DNA of 64,000 nucleotides from Ochotona curzoniae (lineage: Eukaryota; Chordata; Mammalia; Lagomorpha; Ochotonidae): assembly GCF_017591425.1 (NCBI RefSeq), contig NW_024464918.1:9174001-9238000 (forward strand). Direction: 5' to 3'. The notes beneath the pieces were generated by a model, which had not been told where the DNA came from, did no database searches, and saw only the letters and a program-made list of their open reading frames with translations. Below are positions 44,449 through 53,714 of this stretch, one piece after another (positions within the stretch are counted from its first letter, which is position 1; each line of letters begins with the position of its first letter). A program made the translations under genes and the position numbers.

Positions 44449-44695
44449 TAGCATGTTATTTAACTTCATGTCATTTTTAATTCCATTTTCTCTTCCAGCT
44501 TTTGATTTTGTTTTATGGCTTTTCATCTAATGGGATGTACATTAATCATATAATGGAAACTATCATATCAAGTAGCATGTTATTTAACTTCATGGCATTA
44601 TAAATTTTTATTTTTCTTCCTGTTGTTGATTTTGTATTTCAGTTTTTCACTTAAGGGGATGTAACATAACTGTGTAACAGAAGCTATCATATCCA
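44449..44695 (+). repeat. Two tandem imperfect ~124-bp units in the L1 3' region
   Basis: Unit 1 at 44449-44572 and unit 2 at 44573-44695 both open TAGCATGTTATTTAACTTCATG. Both then hold TTTTGATTTTGT / GTTGATTTTGTATTT, a TTTTTCAYYTAAKGGGATGTA segment, and end with a shared GAARCTATCATATC. Divergence between the units suggests the duplication is older than, or has evolved since, the insertion. Confidence 0.88.
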
Positions 44696-44975
44696 GATGT
44701 GAGGATACAATGCAGTGTGCATCTCTACTTCCAGATCAAAGATGGACTCCTGATGAAACCGTTAACTATATCTTGACAATAGGATGCTGGACTCTCTGCC
44801 ATTGTCCTTGACCACAATGATGGACATATGACTGCTTATGAAGAAGTATACTACATTAATATATAGGGGAACTCATTGAAGGCAGAATAGGGAACTTAAG
44901 GAGGAGGTAAGGGAAATCCCAGGGCCTATGGAACTGTATTAAATAATAATAATAATAAAAAACATAAAAAAATTA

Positions 44976-45429
44976 GTTTTCTCAAAAACAAAAATACAGA
45001 TGTTATTCTGTCAAATTTAAAACAAAAAATGCCATGCTATGATTCTAATTAAATTGGGAATGCGAATTTTTAAATGACCAAAAATAAATACAAAATCATT
45101 TTTGATCTAAACATACACAGTTTTCTTTATAAAGTATTTTGAAATGTATTTTCACACATTGAACCCAAATTCTACATGTGAGGCTTAATGAATTCCAGAA
45201 GCCAATTTGCACCCTCCTACAGTCACTGGCTTCACAACAACAACATGATAGCTATGTGACTTCTAACACTGTAAATTAGTTTTGCCTGTTTTTGGATGTT
45301 GTGTAAGCTTGAGGTTTTAATACATGCACGTCCGTGTTGATTTCTATGATGCTGTTGCTGCTCTTCATGTTACTGAGAGGCATCACATTGGAGTGTGGAA
45401 TTTAAATTCCTTGGATGTCACTGCTTATC
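44976..45429. other. Non-coding sequence
   Basis: AT-rich to about 45160, then mixed. A 115-codon plus frame (45324-45671) runs into the antisense L1 tail and is not a gene. Confidence 0.45.
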
Positions 45430-45770
45430 TTATTTCACTGTACCTATATATCAGATATATAAATGATGTATTTTCAGTAGTTTGGGCTACTACAAATTGT
45501 GTTTCTGTGACAATGATCAGTATTCCTGTCTTCCAAGATATACCTGTAAGCTTCTCTGTTGGTTTTAAGCTTAGGAGTTACAGTATCATATTGCATGGAT
45601 TTAATAAACACCATTTAAAGATATTCAAGTGTTTTCACCAAGCTGTACTGCCACAGCCTTGGCAAACCTGAATCTTTTTTCTCATTCTGGTTGGCATGTC
45701 ATTATTTTTTACATTTCTCAGTAGTACATTTATATGATTATTGAAATTAGATATACAAAATTCCAATTTT
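45430..45770 (-). repeat. Antisense L1 3' end (old)
   Basis: Reads like inverted L1: TTTGGGCTACTACAAATTGTGTTTCTG, CAGTATTCCTGTCTTCC, AGATATACC, TTAGGAGTTACAGTATCATATTGCATGG, TTTTCACCAAGCTGTACTGCC, TTCTCATTCTGGTTGGCATG. These parallel, in order, TTGGCTATTGTGAATAATGC, CCTGTTTTCAATTC, GGTATATACC, TAGGAGTGGAATTGCTGGGTCATATGG, TTTTCCAAAGTGGCTGTACC and TAGCCATTCTGATGGGTGTG. Confidence 0.5.
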
Positions 45771-45918
45771 CTAATCATGCATATACTGTTTTTTACCATA
45801 TAATTAATTTAAAAATGAGTTATCATTTGCACATGTTATCTCAGCAATAAAATTTTAACATCAAAACAAGGATGTTGTTATTATGTACCATATAGCTTAA
45901 AAAACTTTTTTTCCATTT
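45771..45918. other. AT-rich gap
   Basis: No feature. Confidence 0.5.
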
Positions 45919-45931
45919 AGCAATACCAGTT
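45919..45931. repeat. Left 13-bp target-site duplication
   Basis: AGCAATACCAGTT is repeated exactly at 46207-46219, immediately after the SINE head. Confidence 0.97.
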
Positions 45932-46206
45932 TTTTTTAAGATTTATTTTGTTTCTATTGGAAAGGTGGATATACAGAGAGTGGCTGCAATGGCTGGAGCT
46001 GAGCCAATCCAAAGCCAGGAGCTTCTTCCAGGTCTCCCATGCAGATTCAGGGTCCCAAAGCTTTTGGCTGTCCTGGACTGCTTTCCCAGGTCACAAGCAG
46101 GGCGCTGCATGGGAAGCAGGGCTACCAGGATTAGAACCAGCACCCATATCGGATCTTGGTGCGTGCAAGGCGAGGACCTTAACCACTACGCTATCTCGCC
46201 AGGCCC
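45932..46206 (-). repeat. C-SINE, recent, with ~45-bp internal deletion, minus strand
   Basis: Bounded by a perfect 13-bp target duplication. Sequence runs TTTTTTTAAGATTTATTTTG, GGTGGATATACAGAGAG, then directly GTGGCTGCAATGGCTGG, so the usual GAGAGACAGAGAGGAAGATCTTCC and CTGATTCACTCCCC part is missing. The rest is intact: CCAAAGCCAGGAGCTTCTTCC, CTTTCCCAGGTCACAAGCAGGG, GGATTAGAACC (inverse B box, 46128-46138), CTACGCTATCTCGCCAGGCCC. The clean duplication shows it inserted in its present, deleted form or lost the block later. Confidence 0.97.
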
Positions 46207-46219
46207 AGCAATACCAGTT

Positions 46220-46447
46220 AACATGATTTGTTTAAGTCTCTTACTCATTGTTTGAAGGCTTAGGCTTGATATCTAAATGGCAATATAATTTTCTTTTCCC
46301 TAATGCCATTTAAACCTCAGCTCTTGCTGGAATGCTAAGTAAATGCATATTCCATTGAATTTCTTTTGTATTGTTTGCATATTTATGATTGTTTCAGTGA
46401 AAATGCGGGCTTTAAAATGATTGTTACAAAGTACTTCAAAATGCAAT
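46220..46447. other. Non-coding sequence
   Basis: Just before the next element, AGTACTTCAAAATG (46433-46446) repeats part of the MITE terminus. Confidence 0.5.
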
Positions 46448-46641
46448 GGTACTTCAAAAATTGACGAAAAATAAATTTAAAAGTACGAGCTTATTTTGAC
46501 ACAAGAAGTTTAAAGACAAATAGACTTAGTTTATAATATGCATTCTTCACATATTATACATTTTTTTGCATCAAACTACAGTCTTACAGCCAAATAACCT
46601 TATACTTTGAATCTATTTCATCATGAATCTTTTGAAGTACC
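46448..46641. mobile_element. MITE with perfect 12-bp terminal inverted repeats
   Basis: GGTACTTCAAAA at 46448-46459 is the exact reverse complement of TTTTGAAGTACC at 46630-46641. The interior is AT-rich, has no open frame and carries GAGCTTATTTTGACAC and ATAATATGCATTC, which parallel GATAAGTTTATTTT and ATAATATGCATTT of the remnant at 32.2 kb. Size, ends and lack of coding capacity fit a non-autonomous DNA transposon, probably mariner-related. I see no clear TA duplication outside the ends. Confidence 0.68.
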
Positions 46642-49051
46642 CTTGCATAACACATTTTTGTGTCCATGAATGACATCGAGCACTCAAATTTCCTTATCAC
46701 ATAATCAAAATGCATTTACAAAATATTGGCCTGGAATGTTATTTTTCATTTACCAACTTAATAAGTTCAAAATGTCTAGGATTTTCCACCTACACTAGTT
46801 TTAGATGAACTGAGTTCATACTCTGAATAAGAAGGACTTTTCTGTGAATAACCACTGTTGGAATGGGAAAGAAAGCTGCCTCTCCCACCTTGTAAAAATT
46901 GGGACATATTTTCGGAGACAGCTGTCATTGTTCATACTGTCCTTCAGTGTGCAGAATGAGTTCCTCAGGGAAATATCAAGCTTTCAATGGCTGGGTGTAA
47001 GCAGGAGAAAAATTCAATGCAACATACTCATTTTCTTCACTGATATTTAACTATAAAACTTGTTAGTCAAAAGGACATTATTTTAAAGGCAGAAGAGCTG
47101 TTTTTCAGAAATACTCTGGAACTCTACTCTCCACAAAGGACATACCAAAATGTCATCAAATATAAGTGAATATTTACAAATTTCAAATTAGTAGGGCTAT
47201 CATCTCATAATAATGATCTTCATCAATACCTAAAAGAATATCATTCAGCAGAGATACTTCCTGCCATCTTTTAAATAGAATGGCACTTTGGAGATACTAA
47301 ATCACATTCATTTTTTTGGAGGGGGAGGGGTTAGGAAGATAAAGCTTTTGTTTATAGGAGGAAAACACCACTGTATGTGTAGGATGCCTGATGCTAGAGT
47401 GTAGTGTAGCAAATGAAAAGATTATGAAACATTTCCTACATAAATCATAAGAACCTTTGAAAGTGAAATCTGATTTAAGAAGGTAAATTTGGTGTCGTAA
47501 GGTATTTGAATGACATTATTAAATGTCTTAAACTGAAGATTAACTTCCCTTAGCATAAATTTGCTTGTATTTGAACAGGAAAGACTCTATATAATCCCTG
47601 AAAAGATTGGGTGAAAGTTGGCAGTCTGGATAAGCCATTCACTCTTCCTTAATGTGAAAGTAAACTGCAGAAGCCGATATGTCTAAGAAAGGGTAATCAA
47701 GAAAAATATCATTAAAGTGTATTTGAGATTAACTGTTACATGAAACAGCCTGCTTGATACTTCGTGCGAATAACTGGATTTTGTTTTCCTATGTATGCCG
47801 ATTGACTCAACGGTCAGAGCAAACTGAATTGTATTTTCGCAGAGCTCTTCAACAGGCAGCCAAATAAATAGCTTTTCCCCCCGCTGCATGGTTTGCTGTT
47901 TGCTTAAGCAAAAATCCAATTTCTGGAGAGGACTCCACAAGGGCTAAATTCCCTGCCATTTACAAGTGTCCCATTAGAGGGGCTTTCTATATGGAAATAA
48001 CATTCCAAGACAAGGAGAGAAACGTTAGGTCTGAGGTTTGCTGTTTCTTATGTGCTTTATTACTTCTTTTTCATTTGAAGAGTAGAGCTGTTCTCCCAGG
48101 AGAAAGAAGGAGAAAGAGAGTCATGTTTGAATACAAATGTCTCAAGAAACTGGAGCTTCTTTTAAAAGTGAAATCTCTCCTTTTTTGGTATGCATCAAGG
48201 ACAAGAGTAGAACTGACAGCCTCACACTCAGGCTGCCTCTCATTAAAAGGATTTTTTAATTAAGAATTCAAAGGAAAAACTCCAAATGGAGCAGCATATA
48301 TTAGAGATGGTGAGGCTTGGTTTGATTACTGTTTCCTTTGGTACATCTGGAGGATGCTTTTTATTTGAAAACAGTCAGGATTAGAATCAGACAACCTGTG
48401 TGTCTAGCTTGCAGGATGCTACACCAAAACCTGGTGGCTGTAAGATACCTTTTTTTCTAGAGGGTGAGCCCCATAAATTTGAATGGCAGTTTGTAAGTTT
48501 TCAGCAACATATGAAATAGAAAGATATTGTGAAGATGTTAAAGATTTTTGCAAAAATTATTGGTGTTTAAGTGTCTGCAATGGAATCAAATATCTCTTCT
48601 TGATTTTTAGTTCTTAAAAATGAAGTTATGAATCTCAACAATAACTAATTGTATTGACTTCTTCATTTTAAAGAAATAAACAGATTTCGCTATTAGGTAA
48701 ATTCCTATTGACTTAATTGTTATACATATGATAGAAAATGAAAGACATGTTCACGTTTCATAATGCTTCACTAAAAGTGTGATGTATCACCATGACGACA
48801 AGTTGATTCCAATTAATAGGTACATGAAGCCAGTTCTCTTTACATTAATACATTCCAGAAAAATTTTTACTCATATAGATCAAGGGCAGCTAAACTGGTT
48901 TATTCATCAGGAGCTTCATTTTAATGTTTGTTATTATAAAATGTCATTTTAAAAATTAGAAGTACAGACCCAGAAATATGCAGATTTTGGGAAACAATTC
49001 AATCTGATCAGATAAAGAGCCCGAAAGGTTTTTCTCTCGCCTTTGTTAGAT
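46642..49051. other. Repeat-poor block; candidate conserved non-coding sequence
   Basis: About 2.4 kb with no C-SINE or L1. 47600-48270 is the most distinctive part: mixed composition with retained CpGs (ATACTTCGTGCGAATAAC, TATGCCGATTGACTCAACGG, TTTTCCCCCCGCTGCATGG). Frames of 85 (minus, 47683-47940) and 90 codons (plus, 47991-48263) are not recognised. Enhancer-like conservation is a guess from texture only. Confidence 0.42.
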
Positions 49052-49069
49052 TGTGTGTGTGTGTGTGTC
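49052..49069. repeat. Short (TG)n
   Basis: About nine TG units. Confidence 0.9.
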
Positions 49070-51454
49070 TGATAACTTCCTTTGTGGATAAATCCTTGAT
49101 AGGCTCACTTTGCTCTAAGATAGCAAGAAACAGACTTTGCTGTGTGAAGATAGTCTATTTCATCTTTCAATATGACCCTCCTGACTACAAGAAAATAAAC
49201 AGCATACACAAATCAAGACAGATACTATCTCCACCATTAAAGGCACCTAGTATTGTGCCCAAACCTTTACCCAAATGTAGTGAAAGGAGATGTAGAAACA
49301 CACAGGACAGTAGGCTAAGAGAAGGCTCAATGATGTTGGTTCATTTTCCCAGTCTCATGTGTTTTGTTTTTCTTGTCTGTAAAGCAAGAAACTGTAAGTA
49401 GGTTTTCTTAATGTTCATTTGGTCTTTCAACTTTGTGATCCAATTAAACCCAGAGGGCATATTCAATCACTCATGTATCCCCTTCTTCATTTATGGAATG
49501 GCATCAAATTTTACAATCATTTATGACTTACTCATGACATTTAAAAAAAATCTGGCTTTCTCTGTAATGTCCCCTTCCAGTAGTTGTGGGTGCTCATAAG
49601 GCATAAACTTGTCCAGGATAGAAATGCTTTCACGTACTTGAAGCGGTTTTGCCTGATTATAACTATGCTTAGCTTCTGGGGATTTGGACTGGCTGGAGGG
49701 TAGAACTTAATTTTAGATAGAGGCAATTAGTAGGTTCATATTCCTTTCCTCATGGAGGCACAGTTCTAGCTGAGATGATGCATCTGCCACACATCGAGTT
49801 AGTCCACATTCTTATGTCACCAGAACAGTGGGAAAAAATGTGTCAGCCACAGGCCAAGACAATACTGCCAGGTGCTCAATGTGTTTATTTTAATGAGGAC
49901 AAAATACTTCACTGAAATTAGATCAAAACACTATTCAAAATGATTTTCAGGTGCTAGAAAAAGACAAAAGAAATAAAGTACTCAGAACAGTCATATTTTT
50001 TCTGTCACTAGGACTTAGACTTCTCATTTCTGAGAAGTACCACTTATCATTGGACAACTACAGAGCCAGAAACCTGTTACTTATTTGATGGCATTTTAAA
50101 ACAAAACCAACCATTCAGGAACATTGGTTCTGGGCCACTTAATGTTAAAAGAGAAATATAAAGAACATCTTTAGATTTTCTGATTCAACCTGAACATCTG
50201 GGGATGACGATGAAATGTACAACTTGAACCCTTTGGTGAAATTATCCAAAGACTTTTATGTCTTTGTTAGCTTTGACGACTGGCTTCATTTTGATCCACA
50301 GCCCCCTTCAGATGAGAAGCTCACAGGGCAGGCCATGGGAGGTTTGCACTGAGACCGCCTCATCAGGGCCAACAGCTAAAATGAGGAAGTAGAATCCTGG
50401 GGATATTTTCATTTGGCAACATTCTACTTGTTGCAGAGATCCTGGAAGCATTTTGATTGTCTCAGGAGGTGGAGAGGGAGCTGAGCAAATTCAGGTTGGA
50501 TTTTTGTTTTTCTACTTCGACTGAGGAAAATACCAAGTGCATTTTATGCAAAGTACCGGTGACCGATGCCAGAACCTTGGCATCCAGCTTGGGGAAAATT
50601 ATTTACAATATTCATAAACTTTGCATAGAAAGAAATCTCATGTCAACTTTATATCATAATCAGGATATTATTTCTATCATGTTTATTCTCTTTAATTGTA
50701 TTTTGTTGCCAGTGGCCTTAAGGCTATCTTTTCTTAATTATTTCAGAAACATGCAAGATTCACTTAAGGGTATCACAGAAGATTCCCTTAAGTATATTAT
50801 AGTTGCATCATAATCATTGAAGGTATCTTCCAGAAATTATATGAGTTTGAAAATGCTTAGATTTTAAGGAGTCAAAATATAATTATAATAAAAGTGATCA
50901 TCAAATTCATAATCTTACAAAGATTGCTAGTATGAATAAAGGATGTCCCCATGAGTATACATATGTGATTAAATTTTCATTATAAATACAAATGGAGGTA
51001 TGAAACTCCAGGAAATTAAAGTGACATGCAGGTGGATACAGGTGATAGTCTTTGTGCATCCTTTGAGACTATGATTGTAAAAGAACTTATTTGTTACCCA
51101 CAAATCTGCTGCTCATAAACTGCATGTAGGCTCCCGGGTCTTCTGCTTTGTTTCTGACAACTTGAATTAATCCCTACATATCTAAGTTCATGCTTACTAA
51201 CACACTTCTAAGCATCCTTGGTCACAACTTACTGATTAAAGCTGGATACTTCATCAAACTCAAACAGTTTTCCTTCCTTTAGCTGGAATTTAAAATTAGA
51301 AATCAGAAATTTTAGGGACTAACAATGGTCTCTACTTTCCTAAAGTCTTGACACCAAAGCAGATAAAACCAGTACATAGAGATGGATGTGATCTCATTTT
51401 TACAGACAAGTAGAAAGAAGGCAGGATGAACATTTTTTTAAAAACCAGAAATAC
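49070..51454. other. Repeat-poor non-coding sequence
   Basis: About 2.4 kb. Frames of 116 (49051-49401) and 118 codons (50457-50813), both plus strand, are the longest outside repeats in this half but match no family I know. CTTAAGGG and its inverse CCCTTAAG lie 14 bp apart near 50764-50793, a small possible hairpin. Confidence 0.45.
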
Positions 51455-51722
51455 TAGCCAGCACAGTAACACAGAAGCTAATTCTCTGATTATGGTGCCA
51501 GTATCCATTATGGTTATTGGTTCACATCCCAGGAGCTCCTTTTCTGATCTAGTTCCTTGCAGAGAATGGCCCAAGTCCTGGGACCGCTGTACCCATTTGG
51601 GAGAGCAGGAAGAAGCTTCTGACTCTTGGTTTTGGACCAACCCAACATTCTCTCTCTCTCTCTCTTTTTCTCTTTTTCTCTGTTTCTCCCTCTTTTTCTC
51701 TCTAATTCTTCCAAGTAAAAAA
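51455..51722 (+). repeat. C-SINE, diverged, plus strand, with CT-rich 3' part
   Basis: AGCCAGCACAGTAACACAGAAGC head, GTTCACATCCCAGGAGCTCC B-box region, GGCCCAAGTCCTGGGACCGC, CCATTTGGGAGAGCAGGAAGAAGC, then TCTCTCTC tracts (51650-51706). It sits directly against the L1 fragment that follows. Confidence 0.82.
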
Positions 51723-51752
51723 TACTAAAAATATAACCACTGTATTTTCCAG

Positions 51753-52170
51753 CGTTACTGGGTATATATCCGAAAGAAACTCAATCACTGTTTCAAAATG
51801 ATACCTGCTCCATCATGTTTTCTGCATAATAATTCACAATAGCCAAGCTATGGTATCAGCTAAGATATATAGCAAGATGAATGCTTATGGCATATGCATA
51901 TAATAAAACACTAATACAGCCATTTCAAAATGAAATTCTGGTTATTTTTGACAAAAAAGATTGAACTGAAACATGTGCTACCAACTGAAATAAGACGCAC
52001 AGAAAGACAAATATCACATGGCTCCCCCCTGACATACAGGAACTAAAAACAAAAACCAAAGCACCAAAGTCTTAAAAAAATATGATGATTACTCCAGGCT
52101 GAGAGGGAAGGGAGGGATACAGGGAGTTAAGAGAAGAATTACTGGAAACTGAGTGCAGTTCATGAAAATA
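51753..52170 (+). mobile_element. L1 3' fragment (end of ORF2 and 3' UTR)
   Basis: TTACTGGGTATATATCCGAAAG, TTCACAATAGCCAAGCTATGG, AGCCATTTCAAAATGAAATTCTGG, ACTGAAATAAGACGCACAGAAAGACAAATATCACATGG are textbook marks of the C-terminal end of L1 ORF2 in mammalian L1s. Closed by stops. After about 52060 only 3' untranslated A-rich sequence (GAGGGAAGGGAGGGATACAGGG) remains. Its 3' region is unlike that of the lagomorph-type L1 at 44.7 kb, so it is a different, older subfamily. Confidence 0.87.
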
Positions 52171-53385
52171 AACAACATGCTAATATATGAGTTAATAATA
52201 GAGAAATCTGGGTATGGCTCTTCAGGTGCAACAAACATGGCATACTTACATAAGAAGTTAAAAGCAGGAAAATGGGTCTCTAAACTACTTCACCACCTCT
52301 GTTTTGCAAATTAAAAAGTATTCAGAAGTGGAAAAAGCTTGTTAAAAACAGAAAACACATGTATTTTAAAAGATAGTTTTGAATAAAAAATCCTCCCCCC
52401 CAAAAAAGAGTACTTAACATCAGACAGATGAAGATCTCTCTGTTGTAGCTCTTTTCTGCTCTTTATTTGGAGAAAACACTATAAAACTCCTATGAGGCAA
52501 ATGTTACTTGTAAAGAATTGCATCAAATTATGACAACTGAGATAAAACATGCCAGAATCTAATGACCCTGAAAAAAAGTTATGATACACAAAATAATGAC
52601 CACAAGAAAATTTCCAAAGAGAAATGGAAACTGGAAAATAAGGTGAATTTTATTATTATTATCCTAGTTGTCAGACATAGCATTATGTTAACAGACGAGC
52701 ATTTGTTTCACAAAGCTCCAAAGTTACCCTGGACCAAATCCAAGTATACCCATGGCAGTCATGATATTTTCCTTGTAACAAAGTACTGAACACCCTTCTG
52801 AAATCCTCAGTTTGAATCACATTCCTATTTTGATACCTGGACTTCAAAAACTTTGAAAATAACTCTGAACAGATGTATTAGAAAGCAGTGTTCTGAGGTA
52901 GTGCAGACCATCATGGAATTCTAGAGTTTATGCTTGAGGCAGAAACAGTAAATGCAGAATTACATTAATTTTTTCAAAGAACCTTTTCTAAGCATCTCCT
53001 TCTGACAATTATATTTCATTCCAGAGACAAATTTACATCAAAACTTTTTTTAAAAAGATAAGAAAAAAAGGAGACTTAACCCCCCACAGATCTAACAGCA
53101 ATAAGCATGACAGGTTTTTTTTAGGGGAAGTTTTAATCTTAAAAGAAGAGAAAAGAAAAAGCTCAGGTAGAAATAATCTCAATTAATTATATTACAAAGT
53201 ATATGAAATAAAAACATAATATGTTGTTTATTCATTAAGAAAAAAATATATGTTCTCATTAACTTGACATGGCCAAGTTTCTGTTAGTAGTACAGTGGCA
53301 GTTTTAAATCACTGTTAGCAATATGCTACTGTATGTGATTATCTACCCAAGTCATAGGTACATATGACATTGTTTTTTGATCTTT
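52171..53385. other. AT-rich non-coding sequence
   Basis: A CCCCCCCC-A run near 52394. A faint MIR-like stretch (CTCCTATGAGGCAAATGTTAC, 52489-52509) is too short to call. No gene. Confidence 0.45.
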
Positions 53386-53714
53386 GTTTTTTTATAAGAT
53401 TTATTATTTTTTTTATTGGAAAGTCAGATTTACAGAGAGAAGAAGAAAGAAAGATCTTCCATGTGCTGGATCACACCCCAAGCAGCTACAATGGCCAGAT
53501 CTGAGCCAATTTGAAGCCAGGAATTGTGAGCTTCTTCTGGGTCTCCCATGAGGTTTCAGGGTCCTAAGGCTTTGGACCATCCTCCACTGCTTTCCCAGGC
53601 CACAGTCAAGGAGCTGAATGGGAAGTGGAGCAGCGTGGATACAAACCAGAGCCCACTTGGGATTCTGGAGCATGCAAGCTGAGGACTTCAGCCACTAGGC
53701 TATAGTGCTGGACC
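53386..53714 (-). repeat. C-SINE, minus strand
   Basis: TAAGATTTATTATTTTTTTTATTGG, AGATTTACAGAGAGAAGAAG, CAATGGCCAGATCTGAGCC, CTTCTTCTGGGTCTCCCATGAGG, CTGCTTTCCCAGGCCACAGTC, GGATACAAACCAGAGCCC, GCCACTAGGCTATAGTGCTGG. Confidence 0.93.

Larger units (their letters stand above)
42765..44975 (+). mobile_element. L1 with ORF2 almost entirely deleted (half-L1-like)
   Basis: In order on the plus strand: a probable 5' untranslated part (42765-43125, including GTCTTCAGACCTAGGAGCG), a broken ORF1 (43126-44071), a 58-bp inter-ORF gap, the start of ORF2 (44130 to about 44297), then directly a 3' untranslated region containing a 124-bp tandem duplication, the conserved GGGAAATCCCAGGGCCTATGG end and an (AAT)n/A-rich tail (44943-44973). 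A full L1 would carry about 3.8 kb of ORF2; here only about 170 bp remain. This arrangement resembles half-L1 (HAL1) elements, which keep ORF1 and lose ORF2. The exact 5' boundary is uncertain because an AT/TAA-rich patch (42718-42746) precedes it, and I found no target duplication. Confidence 0.75.

Noticed and set aside
50457..50813. 118-codon plus-strand frame as a gene
   Set aside because: It has no recognisable domain or neighbouring splice pattern; kept only as a note in the block description.
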